From positions 1 through 29,632 of IMG/VR virus record IMGVR_UViG_3300024182_000017: 29,632 nucleotides of DNA. One strand, given 5' to 3'. Below are positions 7,488-15,701 of this stretch, one piece after another. The first letter of the stretch is position 1, and each line of letters begins with the position of its first letter. The translations under genes and the position numbers were made by a program. Origin of the DNA: a virus. Under the pieces are notes generated by a model, which saw only the letters and a program-made list of their open reading frames with translations, was not told the origin of the DNA and did not search any database.

Positions 7488-9610
7488 TTCTTGGCCGCTA
7501 ACTGTTTAGGCTTAGGCGCGAACTTTTCTGCGGTCTGGGCAGGGTGTTCCATGCCAAATTGCTTGACGAATAGCGCGTGAATCGCTTCTGGCGTGAGCAT
7601 CTTCATAAACAAAGTTTTGAGCAAAGCCGTTTCGTCTGCCGCATCCTGATTTTCACTCTGCTGGTCAAGGCGAGATTGCTGAAGCTGCATCTTCGCCATG
7701 ATCTCCATTTGCTGCTGCTGCTGCAACTGTTGCTGTTCCTGCGGAGTCATGGGCCGCATCAGGGACTTGTTTGGAATGTTGAATGTGTCACAGGCAATTT
7801 GGTCAAAGTTTTTAGTATCTAGCGTCTGCCCAATTAGGTGCATGGCTGAAACATAAGCCGGATTGAAATAGGTCTGGGCAAGAGCTTGAAATCCACCTGA
7901 CTGCATGGATGTTCTCATTCGCATCTTGGCAGAAGCTCTGACTTCAAAACGAACCGAAGCATTCAAAACCGTGAGCGGATCGAGTTCAATCAACTGCCCG
8001 TCATCGCCCATCAACTGAATCAACTGCTGCGGGTTGAGATACTTTTTATCCAGCGCGAGAAGGATGTAAAGCAACGGCTCAAAAAACTGGTCTTCAAAGT
8101 TCTCAACCTGATATTCAACTCTAGAATTTGCAGCCGATTGTTTAGCAGCGATTCCATGCGCTGTGCGTGCTGAACTATCTCCGCCGCTAGCCGCCACCCC
8201 ATAAGCCGCTGCATCTGTATTTCCAGTAAGTTTCTGGACACGTTGCTCAAGGGCTTGTACCTCCTCAAATGCCGCAGGATTGATCGCCCCCATTTCCATG
8301 CGCTTTACATCGGTTTCAACATCGTTCAACACTTCCCAGTTAGCGCCGGGATGAAAGCGTCTGCCTGATGCGCCGACAAAAGCCCCGCGTTTCCTGATAA
8401 TCGGAGAATGCAAAATCAGGTTCAATTCATCCACGCGGTTATTGATGATGTTCTGGGCTAGTTTGTGATCGCCTTCAACCAGGTCGCAAATCGAGAAGCC
8501 GTAGAATCTTCCCAGGTAATTGGTGTAAAAGCTGTTGATGTGTGGAATGATGCCGTAAGGATTTGGCTCATTGCACATAGCGTGCTCGCGCCCCAGAAGC
8601 CATACATAGCGGTCTTTCCTCCAATAACGGATCATTTCCACGCGCAACAGTTCCGGGTCTGCCGATTGATCTTGAATGGGCGTGTACATGTTGCCGCGAT
8701 ACGATTCCTGCATCTGCTTGGTCGTATCTCCCATCGTTGCGGCTTTCATGTGCGCCAGTTCAATCAAACTTTTGTCATTGGGGACGCTGAATCCCGGCAG
8801 GCTGGCATAAGTCTTAATCTCTCGAATCGGTATCAGGTGCCGCGTTGCTGTGTAGAGAGCATCTTGCGGGTTGGGACTCGGGCAATTCGGGTCGATATAG
8901 AACTCTTCAATTTGGACATTTTGAGCATAGGGCCGCGACACCTGATACTTTTCCTGCCTGCGGTTAATCTCAAAGTGCATCTGCCCGTTGGGAACTTGTA
9001 CAGGTTCAGCCGTAATCGGATGCGGAACCGTAACGGTATCAGCCACAGCCATACGGTCGTAAACTTGGCGGTCTACTGCCTGCTGCCACCAGCCAAACTC
9101 AATCGGGCCTGCTCCGTAAGTCAAAGCAGATTCATACGAACGCCTGCAAAGCTCACGGGCAGTCAAGAATTGTCCCGGCTTGCCAATGTCTCTGAGTTGC
9201 GAACTCAAAAGCTGTCTTACCGCAAGAGCTTGAGCCAACGTGCTTCCCGGCTCGGGAAAAGATTCAAACGGCTCGGGATCGTCAAAAATGACTGCCAGAA
9301 CGCGCGGCAGAAGGACTTGAATTTCCTGCAATGCGATAAATACAGGCAAAGCAGAGCGGGGAATCCGCGTTCCTTCCCAAACTTTCTTTTCCGTCCAGCC
9401 CGTGAGCAGGCGATTCGATTCCCGAAAACGTCTATCATGGTTCTGGTTTCTGAACGTCTCTGCCTTACGGAAGTCGGCCAGTGCAATCTTTTTGGCAAAC
9501 TCAGGCGTCCACTGCGTGTTTACAGGCGTGATGGTAGTAGCCTCTTGCGTGGTGAGGCTTGTATTACCTGTGATTTGCAGGGTTTCTGGGACTACAGGTG
9601 CGGTCGCCAT
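7484..9610 (-). CDS. portal protein, 708 aa
   Basis: Forms the dodecameric ring at the head vertex through which DNA is packaged. Its length, its place directly after TerL and its sequence fit the large portals of podovirus-like phages: an N-terminal region with FRNQNHDRRFRESNRLLTGW, a wing and clip region rich in Arg and aromatic residues (HINSFYTNYLGRFYGFSICD), a long stem with NRVDELNLILHSPIIRKRG, and a barrel helix at the end. Near residue 625 there is a glutamine run (QEQQQLQQQQQ), a common slippery low-complexity feature of portal tails. The ATG shares a base with the TerL stop (TAATG). A 1.2-kb antisense open frame lies over it but looks like a codon-bias shadow. Confidence 0.88.
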   Translation of the reverse strand: MATAPVVPETLQITGNTSLTTQEATTITPVNTQWTPEFAKKIALADFRKAETFRNQNHDRRFRESNRLLTGWTEKKVWEGTRIPRSALPVFIALQEIQVLLPRVLAVIFDDPEPFESFPEPGSTLAQALAVRQLLSSQLRDIGKPGQFLTARELCRRSYESALTYGAGPIEFGWWQQAVDRQVYDRMAVADTVTVPHPITAEPVQVPNGQMHFEINRRQEKYQVSRPYAQNVQIEEFYIDPNCPSPNPQDALYTATRHLIPIREIKTYASLPGFSVPNDKSLIELAHMKAATMGDTTKQMQESYRGNMYTPIQDQSADPELLRVEMIRYWRKDRYVWLLGREHAMCNEPNPYGIIPHINSFYTNYLGRFYGFSICDLVEGDHKLAQNIINNRVDELNLILHSPIIRKRGAFVGASGRRFHPGANWEVLNDVETDVKRMEMGAINPAAFEEVQALEQRVQKLTGNTDAAAYGVAASGGDSSARTAHGIAAKQSAANSRVEYQVENFEDQFFEPLLYILLALDKKYLNPQQLIQLMGDDGQLIELDPLTVLNASVRFEVRASAKMRMRTSMQSGGFQALAQTYFNPAYVSAMHLIGQTLDTKNFDQIACDTFNIPNKSLMRPMTPQEQQQLQQQQQMEIMAKMQLQQSRLDQQSENQDAADETALLKTLFMKMLTPEAIHALFVKQFGMEHPAQTAEKFAPKPKQLAAKK

Positions 9611-11346
9611 TATGCGTTAAACATGCTCGCTGAAGGATTGAATTCTGCTGCCAGTCCATCTTGAAACTCTTGCTCTTCCATGCCCTGCAACATTTCCCAT
9701 GACATTGCTGCTACGGGAATGCCTTTCCATTCGCGGTAATCGGATTCAGGCGCTATGGGATTCATCTTTTCCCGGCCTTCAACGTCTGAAGTGATGCCGT
9801 CTCTCGACTGCAAGGCATCTGCAATCGTGTCTAAAATGTCATCATGGTTGAATTTGGGGAAGTAGAGAGCCTCTAAAATAAGTTGCTCTTTCGTATCTTT
9901 GGGAATGTCGTCTGCAAATACAAAAGCGCCGTTTTTCCAGTAAGGCTGCGTCCCGCGTATTCTGTGAACCTTGGAGACCGTGTTGTCGCGCTTGATTTCC
10001 ATGATGGGCAGATAAATCCCCCGTCTCGCCATCTCTTTCCGCAGGAACGGCGCGAGAATTCTTGAGTGAGCCTCTGCCTCAATTTTGAAAAACATCAAAC
10101 GCGGGCAGTAATTGAAAATCCAGAACATTCGAGTTATTACCGTTTCAGGATCGAGACGGCCCCAGAAAATCTTGTCGAAATAGCATCTCCCGTCTGTCCC
10201 CCAGCCATGAAGATTCAGGCATTCATGGTCTGCGTCTGCTCCGGCGCTGGTTCCCATGCCAGCAAGATCAATCGTGCAATTCCAGTTGATACGCGGTTTT
10301 AATTGATCGAGATAAGTGCGGGAAATCCAGCGAATGTCTTCTTTGGTTGTTATGAGGCCGTCTTTGTCCTGAAGTGGCTTAAGAAGATACTGTGGGTAGA
10401 GAACCCCGGGCCCTTCTGCGGGATCAGTCTCGATGCTTTTCAATTTATTGAGAGAAATTCTGTTGGCCCACCAGGGAACGGCTTTATCGGTGCCATAATC
10501 GGTCGCCGCAGGGATATAGAGAATGCTCCACTGCTTTTCCGCGTCAGGCTTCTTTTCTTCCTCGCTCTTGATACTGAAATGCAAATCGGAAAAGCTGTAA
10601 ATCGTTCCCGTAAGGTCAATCCAGCCCTTTTCATCAGGGTTTATCAAGTCATCCTGTTTCAAGGGATTCAGTGAACCGAAGAATTTCTTTGTCTGCTCAA
10701 TACTGCCAGGTGTTCTGACGTTCTGATCTTCCACCAGATCATCAACTTTGATGACATCATAGTGACCGCCAGCTACAGACGAATCAGCGCCGGAGACGCG
10801 GCAGGTTGGTTCCTTAATGCCTACCGTCTGACGGCAGGGAACGGTAAACTGTTCACTGTCGCCAAAATCTTCAACTTTGTCGTTGCCGATATTCTTGGGG
10901 CAGTATTCAGGGAAAAGCCAGCGGAAATGCACGTTCTTCTGAAATGATTCCTTGATGCCCTTCAAAAAGTCCTTGGCGCGTTCAAGTCTTGCCGAAACCA
11001 AAAGAATCCTCACATCGGGGTAATTGATAATCCATTGAATCGTGTGCGCCTGAGTGATGATCGTGGTTTTTAATCCGCCGCGAGTCACGAGGTTCATCCG
11101 CTTGCGTTTACCCTGAAGTTCCCACATTGAGCAGGCAGGCTTATAGCCGCATCCATCTTTGATGCGCACGACATTAAGCGGTTCAGCGCCGCCTTCAAAC
11201 TTCTGGCAATGATCGACTAGCAGGCGATGCGGTTTCCTTACGTCTTTGTAATTCAGAACTCCGCACAAATATCGCAAATCGGTGCGACATCTATGACGCC
11301 TCGCCTTCCAGTCGGCCAGGTCGGCTTTTATGTTGAATCGTTCCAT
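9610..11346 (-). CDS. terL: terminase large subunit
   Basis: ATPase and nuclease that translocates and cuts phage DNA during packaging. The ATPase domain shows a deviant Walker A, TRGGLKTT, at residues 88-95, and Walker B with catalytic acids in DVIKVDDLVED around 197-207. The C-terminal RNase H-like nuclease has acidic residues in NCTIDLAG (about residue 350), FFKIEAEAHS and NHDDILDTIADAL. The length (578 aa) is normal for the family. It starts immediately after the stop of the 162-aa gene. The first 25 residues are basic. No intein or interruption is visible. Confidence 0.93.
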   Translation of the reverse strand: MERFNIKADLADWKARRHRCRTDLRYLCGVLNYKDVRKPHRLLVDHCQKFEGGAEPLNVVRIKDGCGYKPACSMWELQGKRKRMNLVTRGGLKTTIITQAHTIQWIINYPDVRILLVSARLERAKDFLKGIKESFQKNVHFRWLFPEYCPKNIGNDKVEDFGDSEQFTVPCRQTVGIKEPTCRVSGADSSVAGGHYDVIKVDDLVEDQNVRTPGSIEQTKKFFGSLNPLKQDDLINPDEKGWIDLTGTIYSFSDLHFSIKSEEEKKPDAEKQWSILYIPAATDYGTDKAVPWWANRISLNKLKSIETDPAEGPGVLYPQYLLKPLQDKDGLITTKEDIRWISRTYLDQLKPRINWNCTIDLAGMGTSAGADADHECLNLHGWGTDGRCYFDKIFWGRLDPETVITRMFWIFNYCPRLMFFKIEAEAHSRILAPFLRKEMARRGIYLPIMEIKRDNTVSKVHRIRGTQPYWKNGAFVFADDIPKDTKEQLILEALYFPKFNHDDILDTIADALQSRDGITSDVEGREKMNPIAPESDYREWKGIPVAAMSWEMLQGMEEQEFQDGLAAEFNPSASMFNA

Positions 11347-11835
11347 TTACGTCCAGGCAATCAACTTGGCAGTCACGTTAAAAGAAAACGATGGGGAAGT
11401 CCCTGCAATCGTATATTTCACGCGCCAGATGTTTCCCAGCGGGCCGGGACGCATCGAACCAGCAGTCAATGCAGCATCGGAAATGGCATAGTCGCAACTG
11501 GTAGTGGCAGCATTATTGGGGGAGCCTACCATGCTGCCGCTGGTAAAACGCATAATTTTGGTAGCGGCGGCGGTGATCTGGGTAGCAGCGTAAAAGTCGT
11601 CAAAAATCACTGTCCCGGTGCCTTTGCCCAAGGCAACATCAACCGTGGCCGCAGAGGGAAATATTTGATCCTGAATAAATACGTTAAGCGTTGGGCTGGT
11701 TCCGCTGGCAGCGGTGCATTGAATGCAGATGATAGCGCCAATGTATCCGTCGGGGACATTCAGTACCCCGCCAACTCCGCTGGCAGTAGCGACGGTCTGC
11801 GCTAACAGAATTACGTCTTTTGATTCAGATTGCAT
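11347..11835 (-). CDS. beta-rich virion protein, 162 aa (paralogue of 4142-4591)
   Basis: A Thr/Ala/Gly-rich beta protein with blocks CTAASGTSPTLNVFIQD near residue 40 and KYTIAGTSPSFSFNVTAKL near the end. Both blocks occur in the same order in the 149-aa gene downstream of the capsid cluster, pointing to gene duplication. It starts with AGGAG six bases before ATG, 1 base after the glycosyltransferase-like gene. A decoration, head-fibre or adsorption role is likely. Its position upstream of TerL, apart from the other structural genes and next to the modification genes, is unusual. Confidence 0.7.
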   Translation of the reverse strand: MQSESKDVILLAQTVATASGVGGVLNVPDGYIGAIICIQCTAASGTSPTLNVFIQDQIFPSAATVDVALGKGTGTVIFDDFYAATQITAAATKIMRFTSGSMVGSPNNAATTSCDYAISDAALTAGSMRPGPLGNIWRVKYTIAGTSPSFSFNVTAKLIAWT

Positions 11836-11836
11836 G

Positions 11837-12451
11837 TCATGCTCCTACGAAAAACGCGGGATTTGCTACTGAAAATTGCGCTCCCATATGCAGATAGGGG
11901 CACATTTTCGTGTATCCACTCTTGAAGCCCTTCGCTATGATCTGGCGATGGCGTTCTACGTCCCAATAACAGTCTTCAAGCGGCGGAAATTCAGTTACAA
12001 GCCCTTTTCTCAGAAAAACCAGACCACCAACCGCGTGAATTTCGGTAATTTCCGGCCCGTCAAGCTGAAATTGATCGCCATTCGTTACTGCTCCTGAGAC
12101 AACGCCAAAATCAGGGTGCTTTTCCATGATTCGCAGGCCGTTTTCTACGAAGTCTTGCCCGTAAATTAGCGCGTCATCATTGGCTATGATGTAGGGGTCG
12201 GAAACAGAAATTTTCTCGGCTTCTTGTAGGCTAAAAGTGGAAAAGGGGAATTCTGGCGTGTTGACAGAACTGCATACCCATTCGCCTTCTCGGTGTCCCT
12301 TCCACCAATCATGCTGAATGCCATCTGCCCAATGTGCGATGTGCACCCTACAATCCTTTTGCAGCCTCCAGCGTGCTACTGAGGCAATAGCAAAGCCTAA
12401 GCGCAGCTCGTTGGAAGAAAAGACGCGAACGAAAACATCTGTTTTAGACGT
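11837..12451 (-). CDS. GT2/GT-A-like glycosyltransferase, probable ACG start
   Basis: Likely transfers a sugar from an activated donor. It reads as a compact GT-A fold: a first strand and helix (DVFVRVFSSNELRLGFAIAS), then ISVSDPYIIANDDALIYGQD, whose NDD is in the place of the metal-binding acidic motif, and later AVGGLVFLRKGLVTEF and YWDVERHRQIIAKGFKSGY. With 204 aa it is short for the family and lacks a C-terminal domain. The first standard start (GTG at 12344-12346) would cut off the first strand. The frame is open upstream to an ACG at 12449-12451 with AGAGG six bases before it, overlapping the methyltransferase stop by 8 bases; I prefer that start. The enzyme class is inferred from pattern, not from a database search. 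Confidence 0.6.
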   Translation of the reverse strand, partial: TSKTDVFVRVFSSNELRLGFAIASVARWRLQKDCRVHIAHWADGIQHDWWKGHREGEWVCSSVNTPEFPFSTFSLQEAEKISVSDPYIIANDDALIYGQDFVENGLRIMEKHPDFGVVSGAVTNGDQFQLDGPEITEIHAVGGLVFLRKGLVTEFPPLEDCYWDVERHRQIIAKGFKSGYTKMCPYLHMGAQFSVANPAFFVGA

Positions 12452-12974
12452 AAATAACCTCTAGGCCGTGGCTGCCGGGGCGAAGTTCGTGCTTCAAGCC
12501 ATGCTTATTGCAAAATTCATCAATGGCCTGCCTCACGCCGGGAAATGATGGCGTATCGGAATCGTGGCAGAGAGTCAATCCGCCAAGATTCATCTGCACA
12601 TAGGCATGTTTTAAATCTTCCATAACTGCCTCGTAACTATGATCGCCATCAATAAAGGCAAGATCAAAGCTCACCACATAAGGCCATGAGTTCTCACCCC
12701 ATATGCAGCAAAATGTCCATTGCGGATGCCCATACCAGACATATCGGCAGCTTGGGTGAACGTCTACGCTCCACAAATGGCCGCCGTTTTCTTCAAGGCC
12801 TGCCAATAGTGCAGTAGTAGAAATTCCACAGTGAACGCCTATTTCCAGCACGTTGCCTTTGGCATGTTCTTTAAGAAATGGCAGATGAGCATGGGTATCT
12901 AGCTTTTCATCCTGCTCAACTAGCGAATACATCTCCTGCGCCCGACTGTATATCGGCATTCCCGGCTGCGCCAC
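12444..12974 (-). CDS. class I SAM-dependent methyltransferase (Methyltransf_24 type)
   Basis: Transfers a methyl group from S-adenosylmethionine, substrate unknown. The SAM-binding loop is VLEIGVHCGISTTALLAG at about residues 42-59, and the acidic strand is HLWSVDVHP. The family signature FDLAFIDGDHSYEAVMEDL follows, then LGGLTLCHDS. Members are often found with sugar or natural-product genes. The GTG start shares a base with the radical SAM stop (TAGTG), and the end overlaps the glycosyltransferase-like gene, so the three enzymes form one coupled unit. Confidence 0.82.
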   Translation of the reverse strand: MAQPGMPIYSRAQEMYSLVEQDEKLDTHAHLPFLKEHAKGNVLEIGVHCGISTTALLAGLEENGGHLWSVDVHPSCRYVWYGHPQWTFCCIWGENSWPYVVSFDLAFIDGDHSYEAVMEDLKHAYVQMNLGGLTLCHDSDTPSFPGVRQAIDEFCNKHGLKHELRPGSHGLEVIYV

Positions 12975-14038
12975 TAGACAAACGCCTCATGCATCTGCGG
13001 AGCCGGATCGAGCACATAGGCCAGAGCAGAGTTCTGCTTTCTAAACTGGCACCGCTCACACCCTCTGCCGTCAAAATTGATCTGGTTATCAAAGCGCTCC
13101 TGACTCATCCAGAAGTCCTTGAAGCGTTGATCCTTGATGCTGCCAACCAATCCTCGACTGTTGTATGCATACCCACAGCAGCGGTACACGTTGAGGTCAG
13201 CCCCGATATAGGTTGTGAAGAATTGATACCCGCAGAGAGAGTCTTCTGGCGAACCCATTCTGAGGTCTTCAAGACGATCTCCAAATCGGTTATATACCGT
13301 GAATCCTTCATTGCTTAATCCTTCTGCCTCGGCACACAGCTTCGCGCACTCAGCATGAAAGCCTTCAAACATCGTTTCGTCTTCATTCGAGAACTGGGCT
13401 GAAATCCTGAAATTGTCAGCGCCAAGATATTTTGCGAGTGCAGCTGCCTTGGCTACTTCCTGCCAATTATGTGGCGTTACAACAAAACCAACGCCAATAA
13501 CACAGTCGGTTTTTGCCTCATCACGCGCATTGCGGAGATACCTGACGGCGTCCATAGCCTTCTGCCAGTGACTTCTGTGCACCCGACGAACAGAACAGTA
13601 CGTTTCCTCTGAAGCCGCATCCAGACTGACACGAACCCAAGATGCCCGCACAATTAACCTTGCCAGCGCTGGAGTGATCTGCACGCCATTCGATACCAGG
13701 GAAAACTTCATGCCATGCTGCCAAACCCTCTCAACTACCTGCTGAAACCCCTTATGCAGCGTCGGCTCCCCGCCACCTGTAAACTGGATCGCCTGCACCC
13801 CAATTTCCGCACAGTCATCCACAATCTCTAACGCCTTCTCCGTCGCCATCATGCGCTTATCATCAAATAACTGATTCGGCGCATACCCTTCCAGTCTATA
13901 AGCACAGAATTTACAGCTCTGCTGGCACAGGTCCGCCAAAATCAACTCAACATGCGGCAACCTTCCCGGCACCCCATTGCTGATTGAATGCAGCACGTCA
14001 GGGTGTCTAAAGGCCTTCAGGTGGCTGTAGGCGTTCAC
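12974..14038 (-). CDS. radical SAM enzyme with SPASM-like C-terminal cysteines
   Basis: The cluster-binding motif CxxxCxxC is present as C38, C42, C45 (DLCQQSCKFCAYRLE), followed by the SAM-contact motif TGGGEP at 87-92 and SLVSNGVQIT. In the last third, Cys residues occur in SLCGYQFF, VYRCCGYAYN and GCERCQFRK, like the twitch or SPASM region that binds extra iron-sulfur clusters. Such enzymes modify peptides, sugars or cofactors. At 354 aa the length is normal. The GTG start shares a base with the upstream stop. It sits in the late packaging operon, unusual for a metabolic enzyme, and with its two neighbours may modify a virion protein, a glycan or a nucleotide. The substrate cannot be read from the sequence. 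Confidence 0.87.
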   Translation of the reverse strand: MNAYSHLKAFRHPDVLHSISNGVPGRLPHVELILADLCQQSCKFCAYRLEGYAPNQLFDDKRMMATEKALEIVDDCAEIGVQAIQFTGGGEPTLHKGFQQVVERVWQHGMKFSLVSNGVQITPALARLIVRASWVRVSLDAASEETYCSVRRVHRSHWQKAMDAVRYLRNARDEAKTDCVIGVGFVVTPHNWQEVAKAAALAKYLGADNFRISAQFSNEDETMFEGFHAECAKLCAEAEGLSNEGFTVYNRFGDRLEDLRMGSPEDSLCGYQFFTTYIGADLNVYRCCGYAYNSRGLVGSIKDQRFKDFWMSQERFDNQINFDGRGCERCQFRKQNSALAYVLDPAPQMHEAFV

Positions 14039-14289
14039 TACTGCTGTATCATCCTCGCCAAGCGCTCATCCTGTGCTTCCTGCGCCTGAAACAACCGATT
14101 CTGATGGTTCCTGTACTGGTTCTCCAGATACCTCGTCGCCTGCGCCAAGATATTCAACGCCAAGTCCAAATTCCCCATTTCCCCGCCCACTGCCAGCTTA
14201 CCCGTAGCAAGCTCGTACTCAAGCGTCAGGGTCGCTTTCTTGCCTTCAGACTTCAGCGGTGCCCCGTTCAATGCCGTGATTTCAGCCAT
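14038..14289 (-). CDS. hypothetical protein, 83 aa
   Basis: Begins MAEITALNGAPLKSEGKKAT. The first half has short beta strands (TLTLEYELATGKLAVG) and the second half is one long amphipathic helix rich in Gln and Arg (NILAQATRYLENQYRNHQNR). The ATG at 14287-14289 overlaps the upstream stop by 8 bases; a longer frame to 14337 was rejected because of this. The stop shares a base with the radical SAM start. Function unknown; the helical tail suggests oligomerisation. Confidence 0.7.
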   Translation of the reverse strand: MAEITALNGAPLKSEGKKATLTLEYELATGKLAVGGEMGNLDLALNILAQATRYLENQYRNHQNRLFQAQEAQDERLARMIQQ

Positions 14290-14494
14290 TTGAACCCCCA
14301 CGGTAAACCTTGATGTTTGGGTCACACTCCCTGCCATCCGCTGTCATGTACTTGAACGTGTAACCGTAGGTCCGATTCTGCCCCACAATAGCCCGTGCTC
14401 GTTCAGCTTTCCCCTGCGGCAGCTTGTTGTAGTAAATCCAGTGCCAAAGTGCTTCTGCCCGCCTGTGTGCCCATCTCCAGAATCTAAGCCTCAT
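14282..14494 (-). CDS. hypothetical basic protein, 70 aa
   Basis: Starts MRLRFWRWAHRRAEALWHWI, a strongly basic, tryptophan-rich amphipathic helix, and ends in a small beta-like part (TYGYTFKYMTADGRECDPNI). The ATG overlaps the preceding stop by one base (TAATG). The Arg/Trp-rich N-terminus could contact membrane or nucleic acid. Family not recognised. Confidence 0.6.
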   Translation of the reverse strand: MRLRFWRWAHRRAEALWHWIYYNKLPQGKAERARAIVGQNRTYGYTFKYMTADGRECDPNIKVYRGGSNG

Positions 14495-14769
14495 TAGACC
14501 TCCAAACTCAAATTTTGCAAAACTCTACGGGTATAGCCCGCGCCGCCATTTCCCGACCCCTCTGGGGGTTTCCCGCCCCGGTGGCCAAGAAAGGTACCGG
14601 GAATTAAGCATTCTTTCGTTTTAACTGGCATCATCGTCTGTAATGGCCTTTGTTGGCGTGTGGTTGAGCTGTGAGGGGATGATGTGGGCAATATGGTTAG
14701 ACATTCGCAGCGAACGGGCTGCTGATCCCACGGAGCGCGCTGAGGGTCGCCAGCCCATGATTGCTGCAT
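14494..14769 (-). CDS. doubtful small gene, up to 91 aa
   Basis: Open frame between the 62-aa and 70-aa genes. From the internal ATG it reads MQQSWAGDPQRAPWDQQPVR and ends GYTRRVLQNLSLEV; a longer version starts at 14892 but would overlap the upstream gene by 80 bases. Its composition (Pro, Gly, Thr, Ser) is unlike the neighbours, and it contains a G/C-rich inverted repeat (ACCCC-TCTG-GGGGT, about 14556-14569). In favour, its stop overlaps the next ATG (TAATG). It may be a real gene or simply a leader segment. Confidence 0.35.
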   Translation of the reverse strand: MQQSWAGDPQRAPWDQQPVRCECLTILPTSSPHSSTTRQQRPLQTMMPVKTKECLIPGTFLGHRGGKPPEGSGNGGAGYTRRVLQNLSLEV

Positions 14770-14812
14770 ATTTATGCGTCCTTTTGTGCCATTATGCACT
14801 GCTAAGTCTGTA

Positions 14813-15001
14813 TTAAGCACGGCTAAATCCCGAGTTAGCCGCTGCCATTCCTGCCCTTGGGTTGCCACGGGGCCGAGCTTTCCAGTAGCCAAGGACCGTC
14901 AGCTCATCGCGCAATAGCTTGTAGATGGCCGAATCTCTCGACATGCCGCGTATAAGTGCACGTAATCGCTCAATTTCGGCCCCTGACGCGCGTCTACTCA
15001 T
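14813..15001 (-). CDS. hypothetical packaging-region protein, 62 aa
   Basis: Starts MSRRASGAEIERLRALIRGM at an ATG that overlaps the stop of the TerS-like gene by 8 bases. It is basic and helical, with the second half rich in Arg, Gly and Ala (WKARPRGNPRAGMAAANS). Position directly downstream of the TerS-like gene suggests a packaging accessory role. Family unknown. Confidence 0.6.
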   Translation of the reverse strand: MSRRASGAEIERLRALIRGMSRDSAIYKLLRDELTVLGYWKARPRGNPRAGMAAANSGFSRA

Positions 15002-15434
15002 CTTCTGCCCAGCTATCCAGCGCGGCCAAACTCTCAGCTCCAGGTGCCATCACCATGAATACGCCAGCATGACGGATGGATTGCACTGCCTTGCCCTCTA
15101 CGCGGTCCGTCAGTTCTTGAATAGCTGCCAGCCTATCCCGCGCTTTGCCGGCCTCTAGCGCGTCTTTTGCTACTACAGCAGCATATTTGTCAGCGCCTTC
15201 ATCATTCAAAATGCGCCGATACGCGTCAGAAATGCGCTTTGTAGGCGGTCTACCCGGCCCACCTGGGTTTCCAACAGCGAAATTTCCTTTTTCATCGTGA
15301 AGTGCGTTTTGCGGGCGACTTTCTTGACTTGCTTCTGAGCCAATGGGATACTGGGACTGGTCTATCGGGACAATAGTCTGCCACGTTACATTAACAGGTG
15401 AGTTATGGTCAGTAATGAGATTAGATTCACTCAT
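14994..15434 (-). CDS. TerS-like / DUF5681-like DNA-binding protein, 146 aa
   Basis: Probable DNA-recognition partner of the terminase. The first 45 residues are polar and probably disordered. The block GNFAVGNPGGPGRPPTKRIS at about 50-69 is the hallmark GNPGG-RP motif of DUF5681-type proteins, commonly encoded with phage terminases. Then come helices RISDAYRRILNDEGADKYAA and RDRLAAIQELTDRVEGKAVQ, the latter also typical of that family. It is the first gene of the late operon and lies about 3.6 kb from TerL, further than usual, because the modification trio lies between. Its 5' end overlaps an oppositely oriented gene by 30 bases. Confidence 0.65.
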   Translation of the reverse strand: MSESNLITDHNSPVNVTWQTIVPIDQSQYPIGSEASQESRPQNALHDEKGNFAVGNPGGPGRPPTKRISDAYRRILNDEGADKYAAVVAKDALEAGKARDRLAAIQELTDRVEGKAVQSIRHAGVFMVMAPGAESLAALDSWAEDE

Positions 15435-15698
15435 GAGGGATTAGAGAAGATTTGTTTTGTATGCGGTTGCTTTGTTTGTGGGCATCTTTGGTTGGCGATG
15501 AACAAGAAACCGCGCCGCTGCGCAAGCTGCAAAACGATGAAATGGAATAACTTTAGCGCGATAAACCCAAACAAGCTTCGAGAATATCTTTCTCATGCGC
15601 CAGAGCCAGCCAAGCTAGCTGCTGATGAATGGAAGCGCATCACTGCTGCTGATAGCCCACGCGAAACGACGATTGATCGTTCTTATTCTCAGGAGTGA
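15405..15698 (+). CDS. zinc-ribbon protein on the plus strand, 97 aa
   Basis: One of only two apparently intact genes on the plus strand. It carries a C4 zinc ribbon, CFVCGCFVCGHLWLAM then RRCASCKTMKWN, at about residues 17-48, as in small proteins with the pattern C..CGH.W...P..C..CK...W. The tail is polar and helical. AGGTGAG lies just before the ATG. Its start overlaps the start of the divergent TerS-like gene by 30 bases, so the two cannot have ordinary separate promoters; it converges with the gene ending at 15702. A regulatory DNA- or RNA-binding role is plausible but not shown. Confidence 0.6.
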   Translation: MVSNEIRFTHEGLEKICFVCGCFVCGHLWLAMNKKPRRCASCKTMKWNNFSAINPNKLREYLSHAPEPAKLAADEWKRITAADSPRETTIDRSYSQE

Positions 15699-15701
15699 GT
15701 T

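Noticed and set aside
8465-9664. A 399-codon plus-strand open frame antisense to the portal gene
   Set aside because: It lies wholly over a well-supported portal gene and the terminase end, has an odd composition (Arg, Ser, Leu, Cys) and no recognisable motif. It is explained by codon bias of the opposite strand.
14550-14580. A G/C-rich inverted repeat as a transcription terminator
   Set aside because: No T-run follows the stem on either strand beyond three bases, and the late operon has to be read through it.
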